Both the position numbers and the translations under genes were made by a program. A model generated the notes under the pieces. It worked only from the letters and a program-made list of their open reading frames with translations. It searched no databases and was not told the origin of the DNA. This document shows positions 24,003 to 33,736 of a stretch of 64,000 nucleotides of DNA, piece by piece (the stretch's first letter is position 1; each line of letters opens with the position of its first letter). The stretch covers positions 248,001 through 312,000 of the forward strand of contig NZ_MTQP01000064.1 of NCBI RefSeq assembly GCF_001984175.1, read 5' to 3'. This DNA comes from Saccharothrix sp. ALI-22-I (GTDB taxonomy: Bacteria > Actinomycetota > Actinomycetes > Mycobacteriales > Pseudonocardiaceae).

Positions 24003-24902
24003 TCAGCGGAGCTTCGGGTCGAGGGCTTCGCGCACCGCGTCACCCAGCATCACGAACGCCAGCACGGTCGCGGTCAGGAACCCCGCCGGGAACAGCAACG
24101 CGTGCGGCGCGACCCGCAGGTAGTCCTTGGCACTGTTGATCATCACGCCCCACGACACGACCGGCTGCCGCAACCCGATACCCAGGTACGACAGGGTCGC
24201 CTCGGCCCCGATGAACGCGCCCAGCGCGATCGTCGAGTACACCAGCACGGGCGCGACGCAGTTGGGCAGCATGTGCTTGCCGATGATCCGCGCCGACGAC
24301 GCGCCCAACGCCCGCGCCGCCTTCACGTAGTCCTGCTGCTTGGCCGCGATCGCGGTGGACCGCATGATCCGCATCGCCACCGGCCACGACAGCACCGAGA
24401 TCGACAGCACCACCTGCGCCACGATCCGCACCGGTCCCGCGTCACCACTGGCGTTCAGCGTGGTGAGGATGACGATCGCGCCCAACACGAACGGCACGCC
24501 GACGAACACGTCCGCGATCCGCGACACCACGGCGTCCAACCACCCGCCGTAGAAGCCGGCCAACATCCCCACCGACGCCCCGACGAGCACGACACCCAAC
24601 GTCGCCAGCACACCGACGACGATCGACGCCCGCGCGCCGTAGACAACGCGTGTGTAGATGTCGTAGCCCTGGTTGTCGTACCCGAACCAGGCCTCGGACG
24701 ACGGCGCGCCACGTGACCGCGACAGCTGCGCCAGATTCGGGTCACCGGAGGTGAACAGGCCGGGGAACACCGCCATCAGCACCACGAGCAGGATCAACGA
24801 CACCGAAACCCAGAACAACGGCCGCCGCCGCAACGAGTGCCAGGCGTCCCCGAACAGCCCGCGCGGCCGTTCCACCACCAGTGAAGCGATCTGATCAGTC
24901 AT
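24003..24902 (-). CDS. oppC: oligopeptide/dipeptide ABC transporter permease (OppC/DppC)
   Basis: 299 residues with an N-terminal cytoplasmic stretch, six predicted membrane helices and the BPD-transporter EAA loop (AARALGASSARIIGKHMLPN). The WFGYDNQGYDIYTRVVYGAR segment after the first external loop is typical of OppC/DppC. Overlaps oppB by eight bases. Confidence 0.9.
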   Translation of the reverse strand: MTDQIASLVVERPRGLFGDAWHSLRRRPLFWVSVSLILLVVLMAVFPGLFTSGDPNLAQLSRSRGAPSSEAWFGYDNQGYDIYTRVVYGARASIVVGVLATLGVVLVGASVGMLAGFYGGWLDAVVSRIADVFVGVPFVLGAIVILTTLNASGDAGPVRIVAQVVLSISVLSWPVAMRIMRSTAIAAKQQDYVKAARALGASSARIIGKHMLPNCVAPVLVYSTIALGAFIGAEATLSYLGIGLRQPVVSWGVMINSAKDYLRVAPHALLFPAGFLTATVLAFVMLGDAVREALDPKLR

Positions 24903-25818
24903 AGCGGATCCTCGGGTCCAAGACCGCGTACAGCAGGTCCACCAGCAACGTCATCAGCAGGTACACCAGCACCAGCACGGTCACCACGCCGGTCACCATC
25001 GCGCCGTCCTTGGTCAGGATCGACCGGAACACCAGCCCGCCGACGCCGGGCACGTTGAAAATCCCCTCGGTGACGATCGCGCCGCCCAGGAACGCGCCCA
25101 AGTCCGTGCCCAGGAACGTGATCACCGGGATCAGCGAGTTCCGCAGCAGGTGCACGCCCACCACCCGCCGTGTCGGCAAGCCCTTCGCCAACGCCGTGCG
25201 CACGTAGTCCGCCCGCCGGTTCTCCGCGATGCTCGCCCGCGAAAGCCTTGCCACATAAGCCATCGACAGACTCGCGAGCACGAACCCGGGCACGATCAGG
25301 TTGCCGAACGACGGCGTGGTGACCGTCGGCGCGATCCACCCCAGTTGCAGCCCGAACACCAGCTGCACCACGTACCCGGTGACGAACACCGGGATCGAGA
25401 TCAGGAACAGCGTCGAGACCAGCACCAGGCTGTCCAGGAACCCGCGGTTGCGCAGCCCCGACACGACACCGGCGGTGATGCCGATGACCGCCTCGATCAG
25501 CAGCGCCACCAACGCCAGCTTCAACGTCACCGGGAACGCGGTCACGATCCGGTCCACGACCTGCACGCCCGACGACGTGACGCCGAAATCGCCCTGGACC
25601 AGGTTCACCAGGTACTTCCAGTACTGCAGCAGCAGCGGGTCGTCCAGGTTGAACCGGTCCCGCATCATCGCCACGTACGCGTCCGGGCAGTCGCGTTCAC
25701 CGCACTTTCCCTCGAACGGGTCACCCGGCACCGCCCACACCAGCGCGTAGATCAGGAACGTGGTCCCGACGAACACCGGCACCATCTGCAACAGCCTGCG
25801 CAGCACGTAGCGCCCCAA
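24895..25818 (-). CDS. oppB: oligopeptide/dipeptide ABC transporter permease (OppB/DppB)
   Basis: 307 residues beginning at a TTG (G-R-Y-V-L-R-R-L-L-Q-M-V-P) preceded by AGGGGAG at good spacing. The N-terminus with V-F-V-G-T-T-F-L-I is classic for OppB. Six membrane helices and the EAA loop TALAKGLPTRRVVGVHLLRN. An unusual insertion with two Cys (GKCGERDCPD) lies in the first external loop and could form a disulfide. Confidence 0.9.
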   Translation of the reverse strand: MGRYVLRRLLQMVPVFVGTTFLIYALVWAVPGDPFEGKCGERDCPDAYVAMMRDRFNLDDPLLLQYWKYLVNLVQGDFGVTSSGVQVVDRIVTAFPVTLKLALVALLIEAVIGITAGVVSGLRNRGFLDSLVLVSTLFLISIPVFVTGYVVQLVFGLQLGWIAPTVTTPSFGNLIVPGFVLASLSMAYVARLSRASIAENRRADYVRTALAKGLPTRRVVGVHLLRNSLIPVITFLGTDLGAFLGGAIVTEGIFNVPGVGGLVFRSILTKDGAMVTGVVTVLVLVYLLMTLLVDLLYAVLDPRIRYD

Positions 25819-25837
25819 CGAGCACTCCCCTCGGCCG

Positions 25838-25869
25838 GGGCCGGCCCGGGGCGGAACCCGGACCGGCCC
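25838..25869 (-). terminator. hairpin between oppA and oppB
   Basis: GGGCCGG pairs with CCGGCCC, with further GC pairing inside. Its position 15 bases after the binding-protein gene fits a partial terminator that gives more OppA than membrane components. Confidence 0.55.
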
Positions 25870-25883
25870 TGGTGGACCTGGTG

Positions 25884-27515
25884 CTAAGCCACTTCCACCG
25901 AGTTGAGGTCCAACGTGCGGAACGGGTCGAGCTTGGCCACCTTCAGCCGATCGGACTTGCCGGCGATGGTGTTCTGCGTCCACAACGGGATGGACGGCAG
26001 GTCGTCGGCCAGCATCCGCTCGGCTTCCAGGTACAGCTTGATCGCGGCCTCTTCACTGGGCGCCTTGTCGGCCTCGGCGAGCTTCGCGTCGAACGCCGGG
26101 TTGGAGTACAGCCCGTCGTTGGAGGACGCGCCCGTGCGGAACAGCGGCGTGAGCCAGTTCTCGATCGACGGGTAGTCGGCGATCCAGCCCGCCCGGTACA
26201 TGCCGGTCATCTCGTGCCCGTTCACCTTCTGCCGGAACTCGCCGAAACTCGTCGACGGCACGAACCGCGCCTCGACGCCGAGGGTGTTCTTGATGCTGTT
26301 GACCACCGCCTCGGCCCATTCCTGGTGCCCGCCGTCGGTGTTGGACAGCAGCACGATCTCCCCGGTGTAGCCGGACTTGGCGAACGCCGCCTTGGCCTTG
26401 TCCGGGTTGAACGTGCAGTACTCGCCGCACTGCCCGGCCTGGTAGCCCTTCATCAGCGGGTGCACCCAGCCGTCGGCGGGTTTGCGGCTGCCCTCGAAGA
26501 TCCGCTGGGTGATCTCCTCGCGGTTGATCGACATGGAGATCGCGCGGCGCAGGTCGACGTTGTCGTAGGGCTTGAGGTAGAACGGGAACGCGATGGTCTG
26601 GTTGTTCAGCGTCTCGCGCTGCACCACCCGTTCACCCAGGTCGGTCTCGTACTGCCGGCCGGCCAACGCGTTGGGCGGCAGTTCCTCCATGAAGTCCAGG
26701 TTGTTCGACACGAGGTCGGCGTAGGCCGATTCGCGGCTCTGGTAGACCTTCAGCGTCAGGTCCTTGAACTTCGGTTTGTCGTTGCCCTTGTAGTCGTCGT
26801 AGCGGGTCAGCTTGATGTCGGTGCCGACGGCGCGGGAGACGTACTTGAACGGGCCGTTGCCGATCGGGGTCTCCTCGAAGGCCTTGCGGTCTTTGAAGAA
26901 CGCTTCCGGCAGCGGCGCGAACACCTCGTAGCCGATGGTCACCGGGAACACCGCGAACGGCTCGGACAGCGTGATGGTGAACGTGTGGTCGTCCACGACT
27001 TCCAGGCCGGACAGGGTTTCGGCGGTCGGCGCGGGTGCTTCCTGCGGGCCGTCCGCGCCGTCGGGGTCGTCCGGGTGGACGGCGTCGAAGCCTTCGATCT
27101 GGGAGAAGAAGCTGGCGCCCTGGGTGGCGTTCGGCCCGTACGCGGTCCAGTTCCACGCGTCCACGAAGCTCTTCGCGGTGACCGGGCTGCCGTCGTGGAA
27201 CTGCCAGCCCTGCTTGACCTTGACGGTGAAGACCTTGGAGTCGGTGGTGTCTATGGACTCGGCCATCGCGTTGACCGGTTGCGCGTCCTCCGCGCGGTAT
27301 TCGACCAGGCCGGTGAACAGCGGGTCGAGGACGCGGCTGCCGCCGACCTCGGTGGTGTTGCCCGGGACGAGCGGGTTCTCCGGCTCGGTGTTGAAGATCG
27401 TGATGCCGGCCTCGGTGTTCGAGCCGATCGGGGCGTCTGCCGTGCCGCAGGCGGTCGCGACCAAGGCGGCCGCTACGACTGCCGGCACTGCGCGGACTAA
27501 TCGTGCACGTGACAT
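25884..27515 (-). CDS. oppA: peptide ABC transporter substrate-binding lipoprotein (OppA/DppA)
   Basis: 543 residues. Lipoprotein signal peptide with lipobox L-V-A-T-A-C (Cys about residue 23). Family 5 solute-binding domain with the conserved opening EPENPLVPGN, KQGWQFHDGSPVTAKSFVD and the long FDxK-type C-terminal part. Captures peptides outside the membrane for OppBCDF. A pair of Cys in GQCGEYC is unusual. Ligand specificity cannot be read from sequence. Confidence 0.92.
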   Translation of the reverse strand: MSRARLVRAVPAVVAAALVATACGTADAPIGSNTEAGITIFNTEPENPLVPGNTTEVGGSRVLDPLFTGLVEYRAEDAQPVNAMAESIDTTDSKVFTVKVKQGWQFHDGSPVTAKSFVDAWNWTAYGPNATQGASFFSQIEGFDAVHPDDPDGADGPQEAPAPTAETLSGLEVVDDHTFTITLSEPFAVFPVTIGYEVFAPLPEAFFKDRKAFEETPIGNGPFKYVSRAVGTDIKLTRYDDYKGNDKPKFKDLTLKVYQSRESAYADLVSNNLDFMEELPPNALAGRQYETDLGERVVQRETLNNQTIAFPFYLKPYDNVDLRRAISMSINREEITQRIFEGSRKPADGWVHPLMKGYQAGQCGEYCTFNPDKAKAAFAKSGYTGEIVLLSNTDGGHQEWAEAVVNSIKNTLGVEARFVPSTSFGEFRQKVNGHEMTGMYRAGWIADYPSIENWLTPLFRTGASSNDGLYSNPAFDAKLAEADKAPSEEAAIKLYLEAERMLADDLPSIPLWTQNTIAGKSDRLKVAKLDPFRTLDLNSVEVA

Positions 27516-27675
27516 GGGTCCTCCCAGCTGTTCGGGGTTAACCGAGCAGAGTCGACCGCTTCCACAGCGTCAGGGAGACGCTATTGGTGCGGTGACGGGG
27601 GCCACATGGTCGAGGCGTTACAACCTAGTCACGATCAATCCCAGTTGACAGGACAGGACCGCGTTCCAGCCCTGT

Positions 27676-28626
27676 TCACGCGATGGCGAACGCGATGCCG
27701 TCGAGGATGTCGTGCTCGCTGGCGACGAGTTCGGTCACGCCCTGTGACTCCAGGTGGTCGGCCAGCGTGCGGACGATCAACGCGCCGCCGCAGATCACGT
27801 CCACGCGACCGGGGTGCATCGGGCCCAGTGCCGCGCGCTCGTCGCGACTCATCGTGAGCAGCTTCGCGGTGGTCTCGCGGATCTGGTCGATGCTCAGGCG
27901 GGCTAGGTGGATCTCCTCCGGGTCGTACCGCGGGAGTTCCTTGGCGAGGGCGACGAGCGTCGTGACGGTGCCGGCCACGCCGATCCACGTCTTCGTCTTG
28001 GCGGTGGGGACCGCGTCGAACGCCTCGGCCAGGACACCCCTGGTCACCCGAACCGCGTCCTCGACCTCGGCTTCGGTCGGCGGGTCGCTGTGCAGGCAAC
28101 GTTCGGTGAGCCGCACGCAGCCGATGTCGACGGACCGTGCGGCCTCCACGTCACCGCGCACACCGTTCCAGCTGCCCAGAACCAGCTCGGTGGACCCGCC
28201 ACCGATATCGGCGACGAGGAACGGGCCCGCGTCGGCCTCCAGATCGGACACCGCGCCGGTGAAGGAGAGCCGGGCTTCTTCGTCGCCGGTGATGACCTCG
28301 GCTTCGACACCGAGGACTTCGCGGGTCATGTCGAAGAAGGCGGCCTTGTTGGCAGCATCCCGGGTAGCGGAGGTCGCCACCATGCGGACACGCTCGGTTC
28401 CCTTACGCCGCAACACGTTCGTGTAGTCCACAAGCGCGGCACGGGTCCGGGCGATGGCGTCAGGGTGCAACTCACCCGTCGCGTCCACTCCCTGTCCGAG
28501 CCGGACAACCCGCATCTCACGGTGCACATCACGCAACCACCGCTCGCCACCGTCCGAAGTAGTCACGTCGGCGACCAGCAGCCGGATCGAGTTGGTCCCG
28601 CAATCGATCGCGGCCACGCGTGCCAT
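27676..28626 (-). CDS. ppx: exopolyphosphatase / guanosine pentaphosphatase (Ppx/GppA)
   Basis: 316 residues of the ASKHA fold: phosphate-1 loop AAIDCGTNSIRLLVAD at the start, the second phosphate loop ADIGGGSTELVLG and adenosine-type segment GVAGTVTTLVAL. The short form is typical of actinobacterial Ppx. Hydrolyses polyphosphate or pppGpp. It is the last gene of the conserved eno-divIC-DUF501-ppx block, although a lytic transglycosylase gene is inserted before it here. Confidence 0.92.
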   Translation of the reverse strand: MARVAAIDCGTNSIRLLVADVTTSDGGERWLRDVHREMRVVRLGQGVDATGELHPDAIARTRAALVDYTNVLRRKGTERVRMVATSATRDAANKAAFFDMTREVLGVEAEVITGDEEARLSFTGAVSDLEADAGPFLVADIGGGSTELVLGSWNGVRGDVEAARSVDIGCVRLTERCLHSDPPTEAEVEDAVRVTRGVLAEAFDAVPTAKTKTWIGVAGTVTTLVALAKELPRYDPEEIHLARLSIDQIRETTAKLLTMSRDERAALGPMHPGRVDVICGGALIVRTLADHLESQGVTELVASEHDILDGIAFAIA

Positions 28627-28738
28627 GCCCGTTTTCCTTCCCTGCCGGTGGGTGCTGCAACCAGCAGACTAGTCGCCGAACCACCAACCCCACGCCCGCC
28701 GCCGCCCCCTGAACCGCGCCGCAGTGATGTCCGGGCAT

Positions 28739-28802
28739 GCTTCGCAGAGGTCCCCGCCAAGGGGAACCCTTGTATTTATCCTGCCAGAGAGGTCCGACAA
28801 TT
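28739..28802 (+). repeat. dispersed hairpin element, copy 1
   Basis: GCTTCGCAG, then GGTCCCC-GCCAA-GGGGAACC (7-bp stem), then TTTATCCTGCC and GTCCGACAA. The other copies at 34211 and 63875 (reverse) share the same block order and spacing. It lies in the 250-base gap between ppx and the transglycosylase gene. I see no open frame conserved among copies beyond chance, so it is treated as non-coding. Confidence 0.8.
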
Positions 28803-28876
28803 TCCGGCGGTCGGGGAGGTCGGCAGAGCGGACAGTCGGCAGGGCAGGAGATCGGTGGAGCGGGCGGCGCCGCGGG

Positions 28877-30289
28877 TCAGGTGGCCCGCATGGTCGAGGT
28901 GATCGACGGCGGCTCGCCGGAGGAGGCCGAACCGCTGGAGCTCCCGCTGAAGCTGCTGCCCGACGTGCTCCCGCTGGAGCTGCCGCCCGACGTGCTGCCG
29001 GGCACGGTGGTCTGAGCCGGAGTGGTCTGCGCCGGAGTGGTCGCGGCCGATGAGCCGGCCTCGGTCGTCGTGCTCGTCGTGCTCGTGGTGGTGGTCGGGG
29101 TCGGGCAGCCCGGCGGGATCACGGGCGTCGTGGTCGGCGTCGTCGTGGGCGTGCTGGTCGTCGTCTCCGTGGGCGGAGTGGGGCACACCGGCGTGGTCGT
29201 CGGAGTGGTCGTCGGCACGGTCGTCGGCGTCAGGGTCACCGACACCGTCACGCCGGGACGGGTCGTGGTGGTCGTCGTCGGCGGGACGGTGGTGGTCGTC
29301 GTGCCGGAAGACGGCGGTGTCGTGGTGCCGGGCGGCGTGGTGGTGTTCTGCGGGGTGCCGGTGCTCGGGCTCTGGCCGAAATCGTCGTCCGAGCCGATCA
29401 GGTCGGGCAGCGGGGTCACGCCGTTCGCGTACACGTCCGCCCAGTACAACACCGTCCGCACGTACTCGTCCGAGTGGTTGTAGCGGAACACCGAACTCGC
29501 GCGCTGCACCGGATCGCTCACGTTCGCCCCGTACGCGCACAGGTAGTTGCCCGCGCCGATGGTGGCGTCGTAGATGTTGTTCGGGTTCTTCTCGCCGTCC
29601 TCGTTGCCGTCGGCCGCGTAACCGGCCCACGTGGTCGGGATGAACTGCATCGGGCCGACCGCCCGGTCCCACGTGGTGTCGCGGTCGAACCTGCCGTCGT
29701 CCGAGTCGGGGATAGCGGCGATGCCGGGAGCGCCGTTGAGCACCGGGCCCAGGATCGGGTCGACCGTGGTGCCGTCCTCGGTCACCCGGCCACCGCGCGC
29801 GTGGCCGGACTCGATGCGGCCGATACTCGCCAGCAACGGCCAGTCCAGGTTGCACCCGGGCGTCGTCACGGCCAGCCGGTCCGCCGCGCGCATGTACGCG
29901 TCGAGCACCACGCCGGGGATGCCGTGCTGGCCCTCGCGCAGGAACCCGCCCTCCAACGGGGGCAGGTCGTCCTCGAACTCGGACGGGTCGTCGGCGTCGG
30001 CCAGCAGCCCCGCGCTCAGCTCGTCGGTCTCGGGCAGCCGTCCGGTCGCGCCGAGCTTCCCGCTGTCGTTGAGGGCGAGCGTGCCCAGGACGTCACCGGG
30101 ACCGGGCGGGATGACCTCGATCCCAGGCCCGCTGGAGGCGCTGCCCCAGTCGATCGGGGTCACGCCGTGCAGCAGCGCCGGGACGAGCATCGCGGCCGTG
30201 GCGGTGGCGGCGAAGCCCCATTGCCGTGGCGTCATCGTGCCCGGACGGACCTCGGCCCTCTTCCGTACCCGACGCTTCGACTTCGGCAC
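28877..30289 (-). CDS. lytic murein transglycosylase with long Thr/Pro/Ser-rich tail
   Basis: 470 residues from GTG 30289 (a longer start near 30316 is possible). Basic N-terminus and one membrane or signal segment, then an SLT/MltB-type domain: LLASIGRIESGHA holds the catalytic Glu, and DRAVGPMQFIPTTW the substrate-groove motif. Residues from about 290 to the end are low-complexity (long runs of Thr with Pro, later Ser/Gly), likely a wall-spanning or glycosylated stalk. Cleaves peptidoglycan glycan strands. Related to the transglycosylase encoded at 34448, and both have a copy of the same hairpin element behind their 3' ends. Confidence 0.88.
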   Translation of the reverse strand: MPKSKRRVRKRAEVRPGTMTPRQWGFAATATAAMLVPALLHGVTPIDWGSASSGPGIEVIPPGPGDVLGTLALNDSGKLGATGRLPETDELSAGLLADADDPSEFEDDLPPLEGGFLREGQHGIPGVVLDAYMRAADRLAVTTPGCNLDWPLLASIGRIESGHARGGRVTEDGTTVDPILGPVLNGAPGIAAIPDSDDGRFDRDTTWDRAVGPMQFIPTTWAGYAADGNEDGEKNPNNIYDATIGAGNYLCAYGANVSDPVQRASSVFRYNHSDEYVRTVLYWADVYANGVTPLPDLIGSDDDFGQSPSTGTPQNTTTPPGTTTPPSSGTTTTTVPPTTTTTTRPGVTVSVTLTPTTVPTTTPTTTPVCPTPPTETTTSTPTTTPTTTPVIPPGCPTPTTTTSTTSTTTEAGSSAATTPAQTTPAQTTVPGSTSGGSSSGSTSGSSFSGSSSGSASSGEPPSITSTMRAT

Positions 30290-30393
30290 GCCCCGAACTC
30301 CCCATCGCCTCGTCACCCGGCCCTGACCCAGCCTGCCTGATCCGAACGGCGGTGTCACGGGAGTGTGCCGCCTTTATGTCCGTAGAACTGCCC

Positions 30394-30891
30394 CTACGGT
30401 CGGTTATTCACCGTTGACGCGCATTCCCCGCTAGGCCACCACTGCGCGAGCAGATCCAGTGCCTCGTCACCGAACGGGTTCACTCCCCTGCCGACGGCCA
30501 GCGAGTGCGCCACGTGGACGTGCAGGCACTTGACCCGGGTGGGCATGCCGCCCGCGGTGACGGTCGTGCCGAGCGGTTCGATCGCGTCCCGTTCAGCCAA
30601 GTACGACTCGTGGGCGTGGCGGTAGCGTTCCGCCAACTGTTCGTCCACGGCCAACCGGTCGGTCATCTCCTTCATCAGCCCGGCCCCTTCGAGCCTGCTG
30701 ACGTAGGAGTTCAACCGCGAGCAGGTCAGGTAGTACAGGGTCGGGAACGGCGTGCCGTCCTCCAACCGGGGACTGGTCTGCACGACCGCCGGGTGCCCGC
30801 TGGGGCACCGCGCGGCCACCTCCCGCATGCCACGCGGCGCGCGGCCCAACTGCGCCGTGACCGCCGCCCGGTCCTCGTCGCTCACCGTCAT
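30394..30891 (-). CDS. DUF501 family protein
   Basis: 165 residues. Typical DUF501 features: ARCPSGHPAVVQTSPRLEDG, PFPTLYYLTC and MPTRVKCLHVHVAH with paired His and Cys. The family is almost universal in actinobacteria between divIC and ppx; its function is not established. The ATG overlaps the divIC stop (ATGA). No domain beyond DUF501 is visible. Confidence 0.9.
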   Translation of the reverse strand: MTVSDEDRAAVTAQLGRAPRGMREVAARCPSGHPAVVQTSPRLEDGTPFPTLYYLTCSRLNSYVSRLEGAGLMKEMTDRLAVDEQLAERYRHAHESYLAERDAIEPLGTTVTAGGMPTRVKCLHVHVAHSLAVGRGVNPFGDEALDLLAQWWPSGECASTVNNRP

Positions 30892-31559
30892 CGTGCCGCC
30901 ACCGAATCCCACAGCTGCTCGTACCACGCCTTGTCCTCGGCCGGTTTGGTCGCCGGTCGCTGTTCTTCCAGTTCGCGCTCCGCGTCACCGGGGAGCTGCA
31001 CGATGTAGGGCGTCTCACCGGGCCGCACGTAGTGCAGCCGGCGTCGTGCCTCGGCCTCCACGTGCGCCGGGTCGGCCAGTTCCTGCTTGCGCTGCTCCAG
31101 CTGGCCGACCTCGGCCCGCAGCGTCTCCTGCGAGGCGTTGACCTCGCGCAGCTCCTCGCGTTGCGCCAGGTACGTCCGCAGCGGCACGGCGATGCTCAAC
31201 GCCAGCGCGCACACCACCATCGCCAGCAGCGCGGCCCGCCGCGTGCCGGTCATGCCGAACGCGCCGCCGGTGCCCGCGCCGGCCCTGGTCCGGGCCTTGG
31301 ACTGCGGCTTGCGCGTCGCCGGCCGGGTGCGGGGCGGCGCTTCGGCCCTGCTCGCCGTCGTCTTCCGCGCCGCAGGCTTGCGGGACTCCGCTTTGCGCGG
31401 TTCCGGCTTGCGGTGCTCGCCTCGGCGCGGCGCGGACTTGCTCGGTTCGATCTTGCGCGGTTCGCCCTTGCGGGGCTCGCCGTCACGGGCCTGCGCCCGC
31501 GCAGGACGGGACCTCGGCGTGGCGTCACGGCCACGCCGAGGGTCCCGTTCCCGTGCCAT
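30888..31559 (-). CDS. septum formation initiator (DivIC/FtsB family)
   Basis: 223 residues. Long basic low-complexity N-terminus with repeated K-x-E-P-R-K motifs (residues 15-75), one membrane helix near residues 108-126, then a coiled coil (TYLAQREELREVNASQ, LRAEVGQLEQRKQEL) and the DivIC tail with RRRLHYVRPGETPYIV. A bitopic divisome protein acting with FtsQ and FtsL. Start and stop overlap eno and DUF501 by four bases each, so the three are translationally coupled. Confidence 0.88.
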   Translation of the reverse strand: MARERDPRRGRDATPRSRPARAQARDGEPRKGEPRKIEPSKSAPRRGEHRKPEPRKAESRKPAARKTTASRAEAPPRTRPATRKPQSKARTRAGAGTGGAFGMTGTRRAALLAMVVCALALSIAVPLRTYLAQREELREVNASQETLRAEVGQLEQRKQELADPAHVEAEARRRLHYVRPGETPYIVQLPGDAERELEEQRPATKPAEDKAWYEQLWDSVAAR

Positions 31560-32845
31560 CAGCCCTCCGGCGTGAACCGCGGGAAGGCCAGGTCACCGGC
31601 GTAACGCGCGGCGTCGCCCAGGGCCTCCTCGATGCGCAGGAGCTGGTTGTACTTCGCGGTGCGCTCACCGCGGGCGGGCGCACCGGTCTTGATCTGACCC
31701 GCGCCGACGGCCACCGCGAGGTCGGCGATCGTGGTGTCCTCGGTCTCGCCGGAGCGGTGGGACATCATCGACTTGTAGCCGTAGGACGTGGCCAGCGCGA
31801 CCGCGTCCAGCGTCTCGGACAGCGTGCCGATCTGGTTGACCTTCACCAGCAGCGCGTTGGCCGCGCGGCGGGAGATGCCCTCCTCCAGCCGCTCCGGGTT
31901 GGTCACGAACAGGTCGTCGCCGACGATCTGCACGCGCTCGCCCAGCTCGGCGGTCATCTGCACCCAGCCGTCCCAGTCGTCCTCGGACAGCGGGTCCTCG
32001 ATCGACACCATCGGGTAGGCGTTGACCAGCTCGGTGTAGTAGCCGGTCATCTGCTCGGCGCTGCGCTTGGTCTTCTCGAACGTGTAGGCGCCGTCGGAGT
32101 AGAACTCCGTGGCGGCCACGTCCAGGGCCAGCGCGATGTCACGACCCGGCGTGAAACCGGCCTTCTCGATCGCGACCAGGATCAGGTCCAGCGCGTCGCG
32201 GTTGCTCGACAGGGACGGCGCGAAACCGCCCTCGTCACCCAAGCCGGTGCCCAGGCCCTTCGACTTCAGCACGGACTTCAGCGCGTGGTACGTCTCAGCA
32301 CCCCAGCGCAGGGCCTCGCGGAAGCTGTCCGCGCCGATCGGCGCGATCATGAACTCCTGGATGTCCACGTCCGTGTCGGCGTGCGCGCCACCGTTGAGGA
32401 TGTTGAGCATCGGCACCGGCAGGACGTGCGCGTTCGGGCCGCCGATGTACCGGAACAGCTCCAGGCCGCTGGACGCCGCCGCCGCCTTCGCCACCGCGAG
32501 CGACACGCCCAGGATGGCGTTCGCGCCCAGGCGGGACTTGTCCGGGGTGCCGTCCAGGTCGACCAGCTTCTGGTCCACGATGCGCTGCTCGACGGCCTCG
32601 ATGCCCACCAGCTCGGGACCGATCTCGTCGAGCACCGCCGTGACCGCGCGCTCGACGCCCTTGCCCCCGTAACGCTTGGCGTCGCCGTCCCTCAGCTCGA
32701 CCGCCTCGTGCTCACCGGTCGACGCGCCGGACGGAACCGCGGCACGCTCCAGCGTGCCGTCGTCCAACGCCACCTCTACCTCGACGGTCGGGTTGCCTCG
32801 CGAGTCCAGGATCTCGCGGGCGCCGACCTGCTCGATGACCGCCAC
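31559..32845 (-). CDS. eno: enolase
   Basis: 428 residues, full length. Converts 2-phosphoglycerate to phosphoenolpyruvate. ILDSRGNPTVEVEV at the N-terminus, the catalytic Glu region GDEGGFAPS, metal ligands in SIEDPLSEDDWDGW and DLFVTNPERL, catalytic Lys in LVKVNQIGTLSE, and the signature SHRSGETEDT. GTG 32845 matches family N-termini. Confidence 0.97.
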   Translation of the reverse strand: MAVIEQVGAREILDSRGNPTVEVEVALDDGTLERAAVPSGASTGEHEAVELRDGDAKRYGGKGVERAVTAVLDEIGPELVGIEAVEQRIVDQKLVDLDGTPDKSRLGANAILGVSLAVAKAAAASSGLELFRYIGGPNAHVLPVPMLNILNGGAHADTDVDIQEFMIAPIGADSFREALRWGAETYHALKSVLKSKGLGTGLGDEGGFAPSLSSNRDALDLILVAIEKAGFTPGRDIALALDVAATEFYSDGAYTFEKTKRSAEQMTGYYTELVNAYPMVSIEDPLSEDDWDGWVQMTAELGERVQIVGDDLFVTNPERLEEGISRRAANALLVKVNQIGTLSETLDAVALATSYGYKSMMSHRSGETEDTTIADLAVAVGAGQIKTGAPARGERTAKYNQLLRIEEALGDAARYAGDLAFPRFTPEG

Positions 32846-32954
32846 GTGCGCTCCCTCGTCAGACCATCTGTGTATCGGTGCCGAGCCTAGTTGGTGCAAG
32901 GTGTGGGACGGCTCCGGCTCACTTGTTGGGGTGCCGCTCGGAAGGGGTTCACGC

Positions 32955-33668
32955 TTGGTTCACGTGGTGCGGGGTGGGGACGGGCCGCTGCTGGTGCTGC
33001 TGCACGGGCTGGGTGCGACCGGGTCGGTGTGGCGTGGAGCTGCGGATTCGTGGCCCGGATCGTGGTTGGCGGTGGATCTCCCGGGGCACGGGCGGTCGCC
33101 GGAGCTGGACCGGTACTCGTTCGGGTCGTTGGCGGCGTCGGTGGCGTCCGTGGTGCCTTCGGGGCCGGTGGCCGTGTTGGGGCACTCGTTGGGCGGCGTG
33201 GTGGCGTTGGCGCTGGCCAGCGGGTGGTTCGGGGTGGACGTGCGGGCCGCGGGCGGGTTGGGGATCAAGCTCCGGTGGACGGCGGACGAGCTGGAGCGCG
33301 CGGCTTTGACGGCGGCGCGGCCCGCTCGGGTGTTCGAGACGCGCGCGGAGGCTTCGACGTGGGCGTCTCGGCTGGCCGGTGTGCCGTTGGAGGACGGCGT
33401 GGCCGAGGTGGACGGCGGCTGGCGGGCGGCGTTGGACCCGGCGGCGTTCGGGGTGGGCGCGCCGGACGTGGACGGGCTGTTGGCGGTGGCGAAGGCGCCC
33501 GTCGTGCTGGCCGCCGGCGAGTTGGACGGCATGTGCCCGCCGGAGCACCTGCGGTCGGCGCAGCCGGGTGGAATAGTCCTGCCTGGCGTGGGTCACAACG
33601 CCCATGTGGAGCAACCCGCGTCGATCAAGCCCGTGCTCGACCGGCTGCACCACGCGCTCGTGGAGTGA
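32955..33668 (+). CDS. alpha/beta-hydrolase fold protein
   Basis: About 237 residues from TTG 32955 (GAAGGG upstream; GTG 32922 is an alternative). HGLGATGSVW oxyanion segment, nucleophile elbow LGHSLGG (Ser near residue 80), Asp in VVLAAGELDGMCPPEH and catalytic His in GVGHNAHVEQP. A small cytosolic esterase or lipase-like enzyme of unknown substrate. Divergent from eno with 109 bases between starts. Confidence 0.85.
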   Translation: MVHVVRGGDGPLLVLLHGLGATGSVWRGAADSWPGSWLAVDLPGHGRSPELDRYSFGSLAASVASVVPSGPVAVLGHSLGGVVALALASGWFGVDVRAAGGLGIKLRWTADELERAALTAARPARVFETRAEASTWASRLAGVPLEDGVAEVDGGWRAALDPAAFGVGAPDVDGLLAVAKAPVVLAAGELDGMCPPEHLRSAQPGGIVLPGVGHNAHVEQPASIKPVLDRLHHALVE

Positions 33669-33736
33669 CACGCCGGTCCCGTCATCCGGTCGGCTGTCGT
33701 ACTGCGACCGGATGCGCGGGTAGCGTTGATCGAACC

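Noticed and set aside
28739..28802. Hairpin element as a c-di-AMP (ydaO) riboswitch, because lytic enzymes are nearby
   Set aside because: It lies on the 3' side of the transglycosylase genes, is too short and lacks the ydaO conserved blocks.
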